64,000 nt of DNA from Arenivirga flava (GTDB lineage: Bacteria; Actinomycetota; Actinomycetes; Actinomycetales; Microbacteriaceae). Under the pieces are notes generated by a model, which had not been told where the DNA came from, did no database searches, and worked only from the letters and a program-made list of their open reading frames with translations. Shown in pieces: positions 1-12,917 of this stretch. The position numbers were made by a program, and so were the translations under genes. Location: positions 806,001 to 870,000 of the forward strand of contig NZ_BSUL01000001.1 of the NCBI RefSeq assembly GCF_030161575.1, in the 5' to 3' direction. The first letter of the stretch is position 1. The number at the start of each line of letters is the position of its first letter.

Positions 1-28
1 GCCTCGGTGCTGGTCGGTCGTGCGGTCG

Positions 29-1478
<1,450 letters not shown>

Positions 1479-1486
<8 letters not shown>

Positions 1487-4400
1487 CGGTCACCTCCAGA
1501 ATCCGTCGCCAGACGACGTCGCCGTCCGGATCGAGCCCTTCCTCCACCGCATCCTGCCTCGTCGCCAGCACGGCGGCGTAATCGCGGGGCAGCACCTTCA
1601 CGAACTCGGCGGAGCGCTCCTCGAGGTCGTCGAGCAGCTCCATCGCGACGGTCGAGCCGGTGCGCTCCACATGCTGCGCGAGCAGGTTGCGCAGCAGCTC
1701 CACGTCGCCGCGGTCGAGCTGCTCCAGGCGCAGCTCCCCCGAGGCGAGCGCGTCGCGGTTGACCTGCTCCGGCTGCAGGCCGCGCACATAGGCCACGCCC
1801 CCGGACATGCCCGCGCCGAGGTTGCGCCCGGTCGCGCCGAGGATGACGGCGGTGCCGCCGGTCATGTACTCGAGCGCATGATCGCCCACGCCCTCCACCA
1901 CGGCGGTCGCACCGGAGTTGCGCACGAGGAAGCGCTCCCCCACGATGCCGCGCAGGTTCAGCGAGCCGGCGGTGGCGCCGTAGCCGATGACGTTGCCGGC
2001 GATGACGTTGTGCTCGGCCTCGAAGCCGGCCTCCGCGTGCGGCCTGACCACGATCTCGCCCCCGGAGAGCCCCTTGCCGACGTAGTCGTTCGCATCGCCG
2101 ACGAGCGTCAGCCGGATGCCGCGCGGCACGAACGCGCCGAAGCTCTGGCCTGCGGTGCCGTGCAGCTCGACGTCGATGGTGCCCGGTTCGAGCCCCTCGG
2201 CGCCGTGGCGCCGGGTCAGCTCGTGGCCGAGCATGGTGCCGACCGCTCGCTCGGTGTTGCGGATCGTGCGCTCGATGCGCACCGGCCGCCCGTGCTCGAG
2301 CGAGTCGTGGCTGCGGCGGATCAGCTCGACGTCGAAGTGCTGCTCGAGCTCGTGGTCCTGGTCCCGGTGACGGCGCACCGGCTCGTCGTCGGCGAACTCC
2401 ACACCGGCGAGGATGGGGGTCAGGTCGAGCCCGTCGGACTTCCAGTGCCGCACGGCGCTGTCGACGTCGAGCAGCTCGCGGCGGCCGATCGCCTCGTCGA
2501 GGCTGCGGAAGCCCAGGGCCGCGAGGTGCTCGCGCACCTCCTGCGCCAGGAACTCGAAGAAGTTGACGACGAATTCGGGCTCGCCGGTGAAGCGCTCGCG
2601 CAGCACGGGGTTCTGGGTGGCGACGCCGACGGGGCACGTGTCGAGGTGGCAGACGCGCATCATGATGCAGCCGGAGACGATGAGCGGAGCCGTGGCGAAG
2701 CCGTACTCCTCCGCACCGAGCAGCGCCGCGACGACGACGTCGCGCCCGGTCTTCATCTGCCCGTCGACCTGCACGACGACGCGATCGCGCATCCCATTCA
2801 GCATCAGCGTCTGCTGCGTCTCGGCGAGGCCGATCTCCCAGGGGGTGCCGGCGTGCTTCAGCGAGTTCAGCGGGCTCGCACCGGTGCCGCCATCGTGACC
2901 GGAGACGAGCACGACGTCGGCGAGGGCCTTCGTCACGCCGGCCGCGACCGCGCCGATGCCGGCCTGGCTCACGAGCTTGACGTGCACGCGCGCCGAGGGG
3001 TTCGCCCGTTTGAGGTCGAAGATGAGCTGCTTGAGGTCCTCGATCGAGTAGATGTCGTGGTGCGGCGGTGGCGAGATCAGGCCGACGCCGGGGGTGCCGC
3101 CGCGGGTGCGGGCCACCCACGGGTAGACCTTCTGCGGCGGCAGCTGACCGCCCTCGCCGGGCTTCGCGCCCTGGGCCATCTTGATCTGGATGTCGTCGGC
3201 GTGGGTCAGGTACATGCTCGTCACGCCGAATCGGCCCGAGGCGACCTGCTTGATGGCGCTGCGGCGCTCGGGGTCAAGCAGTCGCGCGACGTCCTCGCCG
3301 CCCTCGCCCGTGTTGGACTTGCCGCCGAGACGGTTCATCGCGACCGCGAGGGTGCTGTGCGCCTCCTCGCTGATGGAGCCGTAGCTCATGGCGCCGGTCG
3401 AGAAGCGCTTGACGATCGCGCTCACGGGCTCGACCTCGTCCAGCGGCACCGCCGGTCGCACCCCTGTGCGCAGCCGGAACATGCCGCGCAGGGTCATCAG
3501 CTCCTCCGCCTGCGAATCGACGGCGCGCGTGTACTCGCGGAAGACGTCCATCCGCCCCGAGCGCGTGGCGTGCTGCAGGCGGAACACGGTCTCCGGATTG
3601 AACAGGTGCGGCGGGCCCTCGCGGCGCCACTGGTACTCGCCGCCGATCGCGAGGCGCTCGTGCGCGGTGGCGGTCGGGTCCTCGGGATAGGCGCCCCGGT
3701 GCCTCGCCGCGTTCTCCTCGGCCACGACCGCGATGCCGTTGCCGCCGAGCATGGTGCGGGTGCCGGTGAAGTAGGCGTCGACGAAGTCCCGGCTCAGCCC
3801 GATGGCCTCGAACGCCTGGGCGCCGGCGTAGGACGACACCGTCGAGATACCCATCTTCGACATGATCTTGAGCACGCCCTTGCCGAGCGCCTTGATCACG
3901 TTGCGCACCGCCTGCTCCGGCGTCACCGACCCGAGCATGCCGCTGCGCGCCAGGTTCTCGCTCGTCTCCATCGCGAGGTAGGGGTTCACCGCGCTCGCGC
4001 CGTAGCCGATCAGGGTCGCGACGTGGTGCACCTCGCGCACGTCGCCGGCCTCGACCACGAGCCCGACCCGCATGCGGGTGGACGAGCGGATGAGGTGGTG
4101 GTGCACCGCCGCGAGCGACAGCAGCGACGGGACCGGCGCGAGGTCGCGGGTGGAGTCGCGGTCGCTGATCACCAGGTAGCGCGTGCCGGCGGCGATGGCC
4201 GCATCCGCTTCCTCGCACAGCTCGGCGATACGGCGCTCCATCGCGTCCGGGCCGTCCTCGACGCGGTACAGCGCGCGCAGCACCGTGGTGGCACGTCCGC
4301 CGCGTCCCCCGTCCAGGTGCTGGATCTTGGCCAGCTCGTCGTTGTCGATCACCGGGAAGTCGACGACCACCTGGCGCGCGTGCTCCGCAGTCGCGGCCAG

Positions 4401-6056
4401 CAGGTTCAGCTCGGGGCCGATGCCGGCACGCAGCGAGGTGACGACCTCCTCGCGGATCGAGTCGAGCGGCGGGTTCGTGACCTGCGCGAACTGCTGCACG
4501 AAGTAGTCGAACAGCAGCCGCGGGCGCTGCGACAGCGCCGCGATCGGGGTGTCGGAGCCCATGGCCCCGAGCGGCTCGGCTCCGGTGCGCGCCATGGGGG
4601 TGAGCAGGATGCGCACCTCCTCCTCCGTGTAGCCGAAGGTGCGCTGACGCCGCACGATCGACGCCGGCGTGTGCACCACGTGCTCGCGCTCCGGCAGGTC
4701 GCGCAGGTTGATGCGCTGCTCGCGGATCCACTCGCCCCAGGGGCGCTCCGCGGCGAGCTCGGCCTTGATCTCGTCGTCCTCGACGATCCGGCCCGCCTCG
4801 GTGTCGACCACGAACATCCGCCCCGGCCGGAGCCTGCCGCGTCGCACCACCGAGCCCGGAGCGATGTCGAGAACGCCGGTCTCGGAGCCGAGCACCACGA
4901 GCCCGCCGTCGGTGACGAGGAAGCGACCGGGACGCAGCCCGTTCCGATCGAGCGTGGCCCCGACGAGCGAGCCGTCCGTGAAGGTGAGGGCGGCCGGGCC
5001 GTCCCACGGCTCCATCATCGACGAGTGGTACTCGTAGAAGTCGGCGAGCTCCTGCGGGTAGCCATCCTGGCGCTCCCACGCCTCGGGCACCATCATCATC
5101 ATCGCGTGGGGCATCGAGCGGCCACCGAGGTTGAGCAGCTCGAGCACCTCGTCGAAGGACGCGGAGTCGCTCGCGCCGGGCGTGACGATCGGCAGCAGCG
5201 GCGTGAGATCGCCGAGCAGCTCGGACTCGAGCTGCGACTGCCGCGCGCGCATCCAGTTGCGGTTGCCCTCGACGGTGTTGATCTCGCCGTTGTGCGCCAT
5301 CATCCGCAGCGGCTGCGCGAGCGGCCACGACGGAAAGGTGTTCGTGGAGTAGCGGGAGTGCACGATCGCGAGCTTGGTGGCGAAGCGCTTGTCGGAGAGG
5401 TCGGGATAGAAGGGCTCGAGCTGCAGCGTGGTGACCATGCCCTTGTAGGTCAGGGTGCGCGCGGACAGCGACATGAAGTAGGCGCCGAGCTCGCGCTCCG
5501 CGCGCTTGCGGACGCGGAACGCCTGGCGGTCGAGCGCGATGCCGCTGGGCGCGAGGCCGTGCTCGTCGCGGCGTGCGCTCGTCAGGAAGAGCTGTCCGAA
5601 GGCCGGCATCGCGCGGCGGGCCAGGGTGCCGAGCTCCTCGGGGCGCACGGGCAGATCCCGCCAGCCGAGCACCTCGAGCTCCTCCTCGACCGCGAGCTCC
5701 TCGAGCCGTGCGAGCAGCCGCTCGCGCTCCTGCTCGTCGACCGGCAGGAAGGCGTTGCCCACCGCATAGGCGCCCGCCTCCGGCAGCGGTGCCGGCGCCA
5801 CCGCGCGCAGGAAGGCGTCCGGGATCTGGGTCAGGATGCCCGCGCCGTCGCCCGTGCCCGCATCCGATCCCACCGCGCCCCGGTGCTCCAGGTTGCGCAG
5901 CGCGTCGAGCGCGGCATCGACGATGTCGTGGCCGGGCGTGCCCCGCAGGGTGGCCACCATCGCGAGTCCGCAGGCGTCCTTCTCGTTGCGAGGATCGTAG
6001 AGGCCTGCGGCATCGGGCACGGCGGAGAACGGACGATGCGCGGGGTGCTGTGCCAT
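1479..6056 (-). CDS. gltB: Glutamate synthase large subunit (alpha)
   Basis: The 1525-aa protein has the full GOGAT architecture. It starts with an Ntn-type glutaminase domain whose nucleophile would be Cys29 (in NEKDACG) after removal of a short propeptide. A central domain follows, then the FMN-binding synthase domain with the cluster region CHLDTCPVG, and a C-terminal beta-helix with [10 protein letters not shown] chose the ATG at 6056 (MAQHPAHRP) because GAGGA lies 8 bases upstream; an in-frame extension 40 codons longer has no family similarity. It is followed directly by gltD. About 97 bases separate it from lgt, enough for its own promoter, although none is obvious. Confidence 0.97.
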
Positions 6057-6153
6057 GTGAACCGTCCTCACGGTCAGACGATGGGGTGGCCGGGACCGCT
6101 CGGACCCGGGACGCGCCTGCGCATCGCGCCCGAACGACGGGCGCGCTCCGCGA

Positions 6154-7164
6154 TCAGCGCCGGGTGGCGGCTCCACGCGCAGGCTCCGCGTCGGGTGCGG
6201 CGAGGTCCTCGTCGCGGTCCGAGTAGACCTCGGCCGACTCTACCCGCCCCTGCTGCGAGGGCCCGCGGCCGGCCACGTACGGGCCCGGCTCCGCACCCGT
6301 GTGGCGCTTGGACTGCACGAGGAGGATGATCGCTCCGATCAGGATCGCGGCGAAGGCGGCCCAGACGTTGGTGCGGATGCCCAGGTACACGTCGCTGGCG
6401 TCGAGACGGATCGTCTCGAACACGCTGCGGCCGATGCCGTACCAGACGAGGTAGAAGCCGATGGCCTTGCCCCACTGCAGGCGGAAGGCGCGCTCGAGGA
6501 CGAACACCAGGATCAGCGCTCCGGCGGTGTTCCAGATCATCTCGTAGAGGAAGGTCGGGTGGAACAGGGTGTCCTCGGGCAGGCCCACGGGGATGGCCGC
6601 GTTGCCCGGATCGATCCGCAGACCCCACGGCAGATCGGTGGGCAGGCCGAAGAGCTCCTGGTTGAAGTAGTTGCCGAGGCGGCCAAAGACCTGCGCGATG
6701 AGCAGACCGGGCGCGAGGGCGTCCACGAAGCTCCAGAAGCGGATGCCCGTCCAGCGGCATCCGAGCCAGATGCCCACGGCGCCGAACAGCATCGAGCCGA
6801 AGATGGCCAGGCCGCCCTCCCACACGAAGAGCGCCGAGACGAGGCCGCGCGGGTCCTCGGTGTAGTCGCCGAGGTGGGTGAGCACGTGGTAGAGCCGGGC
6901 GCCGATGATGCCGAGCAGCACGGTCGGGATGGCGATGTCCACCACGACCCACTTCTCCGCACCGCGCTTGGTGAGGCGGTGGTTCGTGATCAGCACGGCG
7001 AGCACGATGCCGACCAGGATGCAGATCGCGTAGGCGTGGATCGTGATGTCCCAGGGGAACCAGGCGAGGCCCACGTCGCGCAGCCACTGGCCGAGGTTGA
7101 ACGAGGCCAGGGCCGGATCCGGGCTGGGGAGGCCCGCGGTCGCGGTGCTCAGGTCGGAGGTCAC
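6154..7164 (-). CDS. lgt: Prolipoprotein diacylglyceryl transferase
   Basis: The 336-aa multi-pass membrane protein transfers diacylglycerol from phosphatidylglycerol to the lipobox cysteine of prelipoproteins. The Lgt signature is present as [13 protein letters not shown], followed by [11 protein letters not shown]. At least seven hydrophobic segments are visible. The last 45 or so residues are a charged, low-complexity cytoplasmic tail, common in actinobacterial Lgt. The start is GTG (MTSDLST). It sits between trpA and gltB, a frequent actinobacterial arrangement without an obvious functional link. Confidence 0.96.
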   Translation of the reverse strand: MTSDLSTATAGLPSPDPALASFNLGQWLRDVGLAWFPWDITIHAYAICILVGIVLAVLITNHRLTKRGAEKWVVVDIAIPTVLLGIIGARLYHVLTHLGDYTEDPRGLVSALFVWEGGLAIFGSMLFGAVGIWLGCRWTGIRFWSFVDALAPGLLIAQVFGRLGNYFNQELFGLPTDLPWGLRIDPGNAAIPVGLPEDTLFHPTFLYEMIWNTAGALILVFVLERAFRLQWGKAIGFYLVWYGIGRSVFETIRLDASDVYLGIRTNVWAAFAAILIGAIILLVQSKRHTGAEPGPYVAGRGPSQQGRVESAEVYSDRDEDLAAPDAEPARGAATRR

Positions 7165-7219
7165 GTCCGTGATCGCCTTTCGGTTCGGTGTGCGACGCGC
7201 TCGGCGGCGCGCCGCGGCA

Positions 7220-7225
7220 ACTCTA
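7220..7225 (-). promoter_or_regulatory. Candidate -10 box for lgt
   Basis: TAGAGT on the minus strand, about 55 bases before the lgt start and just past the trpA stop. A 12-base palindrome (GCGGCGCGCCGC, 7204-7215) lies immediately downstream. There is no convincing -35, so this is only a candidate internal promoter. Confidence 0.3.
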
Positions 7226-7239
7226 CAGCGGTGCTGGGG

Positions 7240-8055
7240 TCAGGCCTTGCCGGCGGCGAGCTCGGCGGCGAGCCGGCCGAGGGCGTCGACTCCGCCGTCG
7301 GCGAGTGCCTTCACCAGTGCGGAACCCACGATGGCGCCGTCGGCGTAGCCCAGGATCTCGCGCACCTGCTCGGCGGTCGAGACGCCGATGCCGACGCAGG
7401 CGCGCTCCGCGCCGGCATCGCGCAGGCGGCCGACGAGGCCGCGGGCGGCCGCGTCCACATCCGCCCGGGCACCGGTGATGCCCATGGTGGAGACGGCGTA
7501 GACGAACCCCCGGCTGCGCTCGGCCACCGTCGCCAGACGTGCCTCCGACGAGCTCGGCGCGGCCAGGAAGACCCGCTCCAGGCCGTGGCGGTCGGACGCC
7601 TCGAACCAGTCGCCGGCCTCGTCCGGGATGAGGTCGGGCGTGATCATGCCCGCGGCGCCGGCGTCCTCCAGGGCGGCGGCGTAGCGCTCGACGCCGTACT
7701 GCTGCACCGGATTCCAGTAGCTCATCACCAGCACGGGGGCATCGCAGCGCTCGGTGATGCCGCGCACCGCCTCGAACGTGTGCCGGAGCTTGAAGCCGTT
7801 CGCGAGCGCCTGCTGGGTCGCGGCCTGGATGACCGGGCCGTCCATCACCGGGTCCGAGTACGGCGGGCCGAGCTCGATGACGTCGACGCCGTTCTCGGCG
7901 AGGGCGACGGCGGCGTCGATGCTGGTGGCGAGGTCGGGGAAGCCGATCGGCAGGTAGCCGACCAGGATGCCGCTGCCCTGCGCGCGACGCTCGTCGATCA
8001 GGCGCGCGACGGCGCCTCGGGCGCCCTCGGGGACGATCGCACTGGGTTCGCTCAC
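7240..8055 (-). CDS. trpA: Tryptophan synthase alpha subunit
   Basis: The 271-aa TIM barrel cleaves indole-3-glycerol phosphate to indole and glyceraldehyde 3-phosphate and channels indole to TrpB. The catalytic pair is visible in [10 protein letters not shown] (the Glu of IELG and the Asp of YSDP). The Gly-rich phosphate site near [10 protein letters not shown] also fits. The GTG start overlaps the trpB stop (GTGA), indicating translational coupling, as expected for subunits of an alpha2-beta2 complex. Confidence 0.97.
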   Translation of the reverse strand: MSEPSAIVPEGARGAVARLIDERRAQGSGILVGYLPIGFPDLATSIDAAVALAENGVDVIELGPPYSDPVMDGPVIQAATQQALANGFKLRHTFEAVRGITERCDAPVLVMSYWNPVQQYGVERYAAALEDAGAAGMITPDLIPDEAGDWFEASDRHGLERVFLAAPSSSEARLATVAERSRGFVYAVSTMGITGARADVDAAARGLVGRLRDAGAERACVGIGVSTAEQVREILGYADGAIVGSALVKALADGGVDALGRLAAELAAGKA

Positions 8056-9263
8056 GACTGCTCGGCCCCCTCGTCGATGAGGTCGAACCAGCGTGCGGCG
8101 GTCGTCATGTCCTTGTCGCCGCGACCCGAGAGGTTCACCAGGATGATCGCCTCCGGCCCGAGTTCGCGACCGAGCTCGAGCGCGCCGGCGAGGGCGTGCG
8201 AGGACTCGATGGCGGGGATGATGCCCTCCGTCCGGCTCAGCAGGCGCAGGGCCTCCATCGCGGCGGTGTCGGTGACCGGTCGGTACTCGGCGCGACCGAG
8301 GTCGGCGAGCCAGGCGTGCTCGGGGCCGACACCGGGGTAGTCGAGGCCTGCGGAGATCGAGTGCGACTCGACCGTCTGGCCGTCCTCGTCCTGCAGCAGG
8401 TAGCTGCGCGCCCCGTGCAGCACGCCCGGGCGGCCCTTGCCGATGGTCGCGGCGTGGCGCAACGTCTCGATGCCGTCGCCGGCGGCCTCGAAGCCGAGCA
8501 GGCGCACGTCCTCGTCGTCGAGGAAGGCGTGGAAGATGCCCATGGCGTTGGAGCCGCCGCCGACGCAGGCGGCGATCGCGTCCGGCAGCCGGCCGGTGAG
8601 CGAGAGCACCTGCTCGCGGGCCTCCTCACCGATGATCTTCTGCAGGTCGCGCACCATCGCCGGGAAGGGATGCGGTCCCGCCACGGTGCCGAAGATGTAG
8701 TTGGTGTGCTCGACGTTCGTGACCCAGTCGCGCATCGCGTCGTTGATCGCGTCCTTCAGGGTGCGCGATCCGCTCGTCACCGCGACGACCTCGGCGCCGA
8801 GCAGGCGCATGCGGGCCACGTTCAGCGCCTGGCGCTCGGTGTCGACCTCGCCCATGTAGATCGTGCACTCGAGGCCGAACAGGGCGGCGGCCGTGGCCGT
8901 AGCGACACCGTGCTGCCCGGCGCCGGTCTCGGCGATCACGCGCCGCTTGCCGATGCGCTTGGTGAGCAGCGCCTGGCCGAGCACGTTGTTGATCTTGTGC
9001 GAGCCCGTGTGGTTGAGGTCCTCGCGCTTGAGGATGATGCGGGCGCCGCCGGCGTGCTCGGCGAAGCGCGGGACCTCGGTGATGATCGAGGGCCGTCCGG
9101 TGTAGCTGCGGTGCAGCTCGTCCAGCTCGTCGAGGAACGCCGGATCGGTCTTGGCGTGCTCCCACACCGTGGTGAGCTCGTCGAGCGCGGCGACGAGCGA
9201 TTCGGGGACCCAGCGACCGCCGTAGGCGCCGAAGTAGGGTCCGGTCTCGTCACGCAGCGCCAT
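8052..9263 (-). CDS. trpB: Tryptophan synthase beta subunit
   Basis: The 403-aa PLP enzyme condenses indole with serine to give tryptophan. The PLP lysine is Lys90 in HTGSHKINN, and the cofactor phosphate loop is GGGSNAMG. The ATG at 9263 ([12 protein letters not shown]) is chosen because the family begins there. An in-frame extension of 26 codons upstream runs inside trpC and shows no similarity. The start overlaps the 3' end of trpC by 14 bases. Confidence 0.97.
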   Translation of the reverse strand: MALRDETGPYFGAYGGRWVPESLVAALDELTTVWEHAKTDPAFLDELDELHRSYTGRPSIITEVPRFAEHAGGARIILKREDLNHTGSHKINNVLGQALLTKRIGKRRVIAETGAGQHGVATATAAALFGLECTIYMGEVDTERQALNVARMRLLGAEVVAVTSGSRTLKDAINDAMRDWVTNVEHTNYIFGTVAGPHPFPAMVRDLQKIIGEEAREQVLSLTGRLPDAIAACVGGGSNAMGIFHAFLDDEDVRLLGFEAAGDGIETLRHAATIGKGRPGVLHGARSYLLQDEDGQTVESHSISAGLDYPGVGPEHAWLADLGRAEYRPVTDTAAMEALRLLSRTEGIIPAIESSHALAGALELGRELGPEAIILVNLSGRGDKDMTTAARWFDLIDEGAEQS

Positions 9264-10038
9264 GGGGGTCCACCTCGAGGAATTCGGCCAGGGTGCGCGC
9301 GGGGTCGCCCGTGACGAGCGCCTCCCCCACGAGCACGACATCGGCGCCGGCGCGGCGGTAGTGGGCCACGTCGCCGGCGTTCTTGACCGCCGACTCCGCG
9401 ATGCGGACGACGCCGGAGGGGATCTGGTCGGCCAGCCGGGCGAACAGGTCCTGATCGAGCTCGAAGGTCGACAGGTCGCGCGCGTTGACGCCGACGACCT
9501 GCGCGCCGAGATCGAGGGCGCGCGACACCTCGTCCGCGGAGTGCGTCTCCACGAGCGCGGTCATGCCCAGCTCGCCGATGAGGCCGTGGAGCTCGGCCAG
9601 CAGCGGCTGATCGAGCGCGGCGACGATGAGCAGCACGAGGTCGGCGCCCGCGGCTCGCGCCTCGAAGACCTGGTACGGCTCGGCGATGAAGTCCTTGCGC
9701 AGCACGGGGACGGAGACCGACTGGCGAACCTGCTCGAGGTCGTCGAGCGATCCCTTGAACCGGCGCTGCTCGGTGAGCACGCTGATGGCGCTCGCGCCCC
9801 CGGTCTCGTACGAGACCGCCAGAGCGGCTGGGTCCGGGATCGCGGAGAGGTCGCCGCGCGAGGGGCTCGCGCGCTTCACCTCGGCGAGGATCTTGACGCG
9901 GTCGGCGGGCGCGAGGGCTGCCAGCGCGTCGAGGGCTGCGGGGCGCGCGAGAGCGTCGGCCTCGACCTGCGCGAGCGAGCGGTGCTCGCGGCGGGCGGCC
10001 GCGTCCTCGAGGGCCCCGGCGACGAGATCGCCGAGCAA
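9250..10038 (-). CDS. trpC: Indole-3-glycerol phosphate synthase
   Basis: The 262-aa TIM barrel closes the ring of carboxyphenylaminodeoxyribulose phosphate to form indole-3-glycerol phosphate. KRASPSRG and [10 protein letters not shown] are signature elements, and the Lys of VLRKDFI is in the expected place. No phosphoribosylanthranilate isomerase domain is fused to it. I place the start at a TTG ([10 protein letters not shown]) two bases after the stop of the preceding gene, with GAAGG about 11 bases upstream. Longer in-frame extensions overlap the upstream gene and are not family-like. Confidence 0.93.
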   Translation of the reverse strand: MLGDLVAGALEDAAARREHRSLAQVEADALARPAALDALAALAPADRVKILAEVKRASPSRGDLSAIPDPAALAVSYETGGASAISVLTEQRRFKGSLDDLEQVRQSVSVPVLRKDFIAEPYQVFEARAAGADLVLLIVAALDQPLLAELHGLIGELGMTALVETHSADEVSRALDLGAQVVGVNARDLSTFELDQDLFARLADQIPSGVVRIAESAVKNAGDVAHYRRAGADVVLVGEALVTGDPARTLAEFLEVDPHGAA

Positions 10039-10040
10039 GA

Positions 10041-10295
10041 TCAGTGGGCCTTCGGCGAGTACTTCGGGCCCTTGGCGCCGTAGCCGGCCTTGGCCATCGC
10101 CCAGCCGACGAGGAGCCCGACCAGCACGATGCCCGCCGACGCCCACACGATCCAGGAGGCGTTCGCGAACTCCGGGACGGTGCCCACGAGGAAGAAGGCG
10201 ATGGTACCGATGGTGAAGCCGACCAGCATGATGACGACCGCGGTCCAGGCTGCGGGCGAGTGGCCGTGTCCGGGCTCTTCGGGCTCAGTGCTCAT
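10041..10295 (-). CDS. Small HGxxPAAW-motif membrane protein
   Basis: This 84-aa protein has the HGHSPAAW motif at residues 11-18 and two membrane helices after it. It ends in a basic, Gly/Lys-rich tail. Small proteins with this motif are found between trpE and trpC in many actinobacteria; their function is unknown. The ATG at 10295 begins MSTEPEEPG; longer in-frame extensions have no similar character. It overlaps nothing but sits two bases from trpC, inside the trp unit. Confidence 0.85.
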   Translation of the reverse strand: MSTEPEEPGHGHSPAAWTAVVIMLVGFTIGTIAFFLVGTVPEFANASWIVWASAGIVLVGLLVGWAMAKAGYGAKGPKYSPKAH

Positions 10296-10356
10296 AGGGT
10301 CCATCCTACCGGTCGCGTGGTGGCGCCGACGCCACCACGCGGGCTGCGGTCGGCGC

Positions 10357-10989
10357 TCAGCGGGAGTCTGCGCCGGGCTCGTCGTCCGCGGCCCGCTCGG
10401 TCGGGTCGTGGCCCTTCGTGACCGCGTCCCAGTCGGCGACGCGGTCACGGGGCCCGTCGGTGGGCGCGACGACCTCGGTGCGTACCGCCTGGTACTTGCG
10501 CGAGGAGGCCGGCCAGCGGCGCGAGGTCGCGAGCACGGCGACGGCGACCACGACCAGCAGGGCGCTGCAGACGATCGCCACGTACGGCCATCCGCTCAGC
10601 GTCCACGGCGCGTCGTCGGGCGCGGAGCCGACGGAGAAGTCGGTCACGCCCGTCGCGGCGATGGCCGCCGGTGCGGCGACGGCGAGCGGGTCGATGAGCG
10701 GCAGCACCGACGAGACCAGCGCGCACCCGGCCAGCAGCGCCTGCAGCACGGCGAGCACGACGCGGAACACCGGGCCCGCGAGGGCGATCGCCGCGATGAG
10801 GGCGAGCCCGGCGAGGGCGAGGGCGCTGAGCGCTGGGGCGACCGTCTCGCCCGTCACATCGATGGTGCGCAGCGCATCCGCCACCGACACCTCCAGCGCC
10901 ACCCAGGTCTGGGTCCAGGCGAGCAGCAGGCCGAGGTTGAGCAGCGCGAGCGCAGCGAGGACGCTCCCCTTCAGGCGCTTCGGGCTCAT
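10357..10989 (-). CDS. Trp biosynthesis-associated membrane protein
   Basis: The 210-aa protein has four hydrophobic segments. One is N-terminal (LAALALLNLGLLLAW), two lie in the middle and one is near residue 160; a charged cytoplasmic tail follows. This matches the actinobacterial family named for its fixed place beside trpE (TIGR02234). The ATG overlaps the trpE stop as ATGA, so it is probably translated with TrpE. Its role is not established; a membrane helper or transporter-like role is only a guess from the location. Confidence 0.85.
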   Translation of the reverse strand: MSPKRLKGSVLAALALLNLGLLLAWTQTWVALEVSVADALRTIDVTGETVAPALSALALAGLALIAAIALAGPVFRVVLAVLQALLAGCALVSSVLPLIDPLAVAAPAAIAATGVTDFSVGSAPDDAPWTLSGWPYVAIVCSALLVVVAVAVLATSRRWPASSRKYQAVRTEVVAPTDGPRDRVADWDAVTKGHDPTERAADDEPGADSR

Positions 10990-12509
10990 GCGCGGACCGC
11001 CTGCAAGGCGTTGGCGATGGCGACGGCGCGCAGCGGGGCCGCGGCCTTGTTGCGCGCCTCCTCGTGCTCGGTGGCGGGCACCGAATCGGCGACGAGCCCG
11101 GCACCGGCCTGCACGTGCGCCATGCCTCCGGCCAGCACCGCCGTGCGGATGGCGATGGCCAGGTCCGCGTCGCCGCCGAAGGCGAAGTAGCCCACCACGC
11201 CGCCGTAGACCCCTCGCTGCGCGGGCTCGAGCTCCGTGATGATCTCGAGCGCACGCGGTTTCGGCGCTCCCGAGAGCGTGCCAGCCGGGAACGTCGATCG
11301 GAAGGCGTCGACGGGGCTGCTCTCCTCGCGGAGCGTCCCCTCGACCGTGGAGACGATGTGCATGATGTGGCTGAAGCGCTCGACGCGCATGAACTCGGTG
11401 ACCTCGACGCTGCCCGGACGGCAGACCCGGGCGAGGTCGTTGCGCGCGAGGTCGACGAGCATGAGGTGCTCGGCGCGCTCCTTCTCGTCGGCCAGCAGCT
11501 CCTCCGCCAGCGCCTGGTCCTCCTCGGCGCCGGCGCCGCGCGGCCGGGAACCGGCGATGGGGTGGGTGAGCACCCGCTCCCCCTGCACCTTGACGAGCGC
11601 CTCGGGGCTGGAGCCGACGATCGCGTACGGCTCCCCCGCGCCGCTCTCGAGGGAGAGCAGGTACATGTACGGGCTCGGGTTCAGCGCGCGCAGCACGCGG
11701 TAGACGTCGAGCGGATCGGCCTGGGTCGGCAGGTCGAAGCGCTGCGAGACGACGACCTGGAACACGTCGCCGTCGCGGATGTGCTCCTTCGAGCGCAGGA
11801 CCGCCCGCTCGTACTCGTCCTGGGTCACCCGCGGCAGCGGCGAGCCCTGCGCCTGCAGGTCGATGACGGCGAGCGCCGGCTCGCCCGGCAGGGCCAGCGC
11901 CTCGACGAGCTCGTCGAGGCGAGCTTGCGACTCGGCCCACAGCGCGGCAGGGTCGAGGGCGCCGTCGTTGAGCGCGTTGACGATGAGCTGCACGGTGCCC
12001 TGGTGGTGGTCGAGCACCACCAGATCGGCGACGAAGCCGAGCGCCTGACCGGGCACGGCGAACTCGCGCGGCTTCGCCTCGGGCATCCGCTCGAGCTGGC
12101 GGATCGCCTCCCAGCCGATGAAGCCGACGAGGCCGCCGGTGAGCGGCGGCATGCCGGGCACGGCCGGCGTCCGCCAGCGCTCGTACAGGTGCTCCACGGC
12201 CTCGAGGGGTGCCTCCGGGGCGGTGCCGCCGAAGGCGCGCTGCTCGGTCAGCCCGTAGCCGATCCACTCGCTGCGGTCACCGTCCTGCCCGAGCACGCCG
12301 AACGACCGCACCCCGACGAAGGAGAAGCGCGACCAGATGCCGCCCTGCTCCGCGGACTCCAGCAGGAAGGTGCCCGGCCGGCCGCCCGCGAGCTTGCGGT
12401 AGAGGGCCACGGGGGTCTCGCCGTCGGCGAAGAGCTCGCGCACGACCGGCACGACGCGGTGCCCGTCCAGGAGCGCGTCGAACGCGGAGCGGGTGGTCGT
12501 GCTGGTCAT
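10986..12509 (-). CDS. trpE: Anthranilate synthase component I
   Basis: The 507-aa protein makes anthranilate from chorismate with ammonia from the TrpG subunit, which is not in this window. The N-terminal LLES motif, part of the tryptophan feedback site in this family, is present. The C-terminal catalytic domain shows GDVFQVVVSQRF, HPIAGSRPRG and SGAPKPRALEII. The gene lies 14 bases after hisI and heads the trp portion of the cluster, so feedback inhibition by tryptophan is expected. Confidence 0.97.
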   Translation of the reverse strand: MTSTTTRSAFDALLDGHRVVPVVRELFADGETPVALYRKLAGGRPGTFLLESAEQGGIWSRFSFVGVRSFGVLGQDGDRSEWIGYGLTEQRAFGGTAPEAPLEAVEHLYERWRTPAVPGMPPLTGGLVGFIGWEAIRQLERMPEAKPREFAVPGQALGFVADLVVLDHHQGTVQLIVNALNDGALDPAALWAESQARLDELVEALALPGEPALAVIDLQAQGSPLPRVTQDEYERAVLRSKEHIRDGDVFQVVVSQRFDLPTQADPLDVYRVLRALNPSPYMYLLSLESGAGEPYAIVGSSPEALVKVQGERVLTHPIAGSRPRGAGAEEDQALAEELLADEKERAEHLMLVDLARNDLARVCRPGSVEVTEFMRVERFSHIMHIVSTVEGTLREESSPVDAFRSTFPAGTLSGAPKPRALEIITELEPAQRGVYGGVVGYFAFGGDADLAIAIRTAVLAGGMAHVQAGAGLVADSVPATEHEEARNKAAAPLRAVAIANALQAVRA

Positions 12510-12523
12510 GCTGGCCTCCCGGC

Positions 12524-12886
12524 TCAGGCGGGGGCGCCCTGCACGGGCGCGAGGGGGTCGACGTCGAAGCAGGAGCGTTCGCCCGTGTGGCAGGCGGCGC
12601 CGATCTGCTCGACCGTCACGAGCAGCGTATCGGCGTCGCAGTCCAGGGCGGCGGCCTTGACGTACTGGGCGTGGCCCGACGTGTCGCCCTTGCGCCAGTA
12701 CTCCTGGCGGGATCGCGACCAGAACGTCACACGGCCCTCGGTGAGCGTGCGGCGCAGCGCCTCCGCGTCCATCCAGCCCATCATGAGCACTTCCAGGGTG
12801 TCGTGCTGCTGGATGATGGCGGGCAGCAGTCCGTCGCCGTTGAAGCTGGCGCGGGCGAGCACGGCGTCGACGTCGGTCGCGGTCAT
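12524..12886 (-). CDS. hisI: Phosphoribosyl-AMP cyclohydrolase
   Basis: The 120-aa enzyme opens the adenine ring of PR-AMP in histidine synthesis. The metal site shows as DCDADTLL, and the conserved HTGERSCF follows near residue 100. The central [11 protein letters not shown] motif is typical. It is a stand-alone HisI; the pyrophosphohydrolase activity is in the separate hisE of this cluster. It lies between hisF and trpE in the same orientation. Confidence 0.96.
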   Translation of the reverse strand: MTATDVDAVLARASFNGDGLLPAIIQQHDTLEVLMMGWMDAEALRRTLTEGRVTFWSRSRQEYWRKGDTSGHAQYVKAAALDCDADTLLVTVEQIGAACHTGERSCFDVDPLAPVQGAPA

Positions 12887-12917
12887 GATGGCTCCGATCG
12901 GATGGGGGTGGACGTGC

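Noticed and set aside
10041..10448. Longer start for the HGxxPAAW protein (135 aa)
   Set aside because: The extra 51 residues are Arg/Pro-rich, lack similarity and would place the conserved N-terminus in the middle of the protein.
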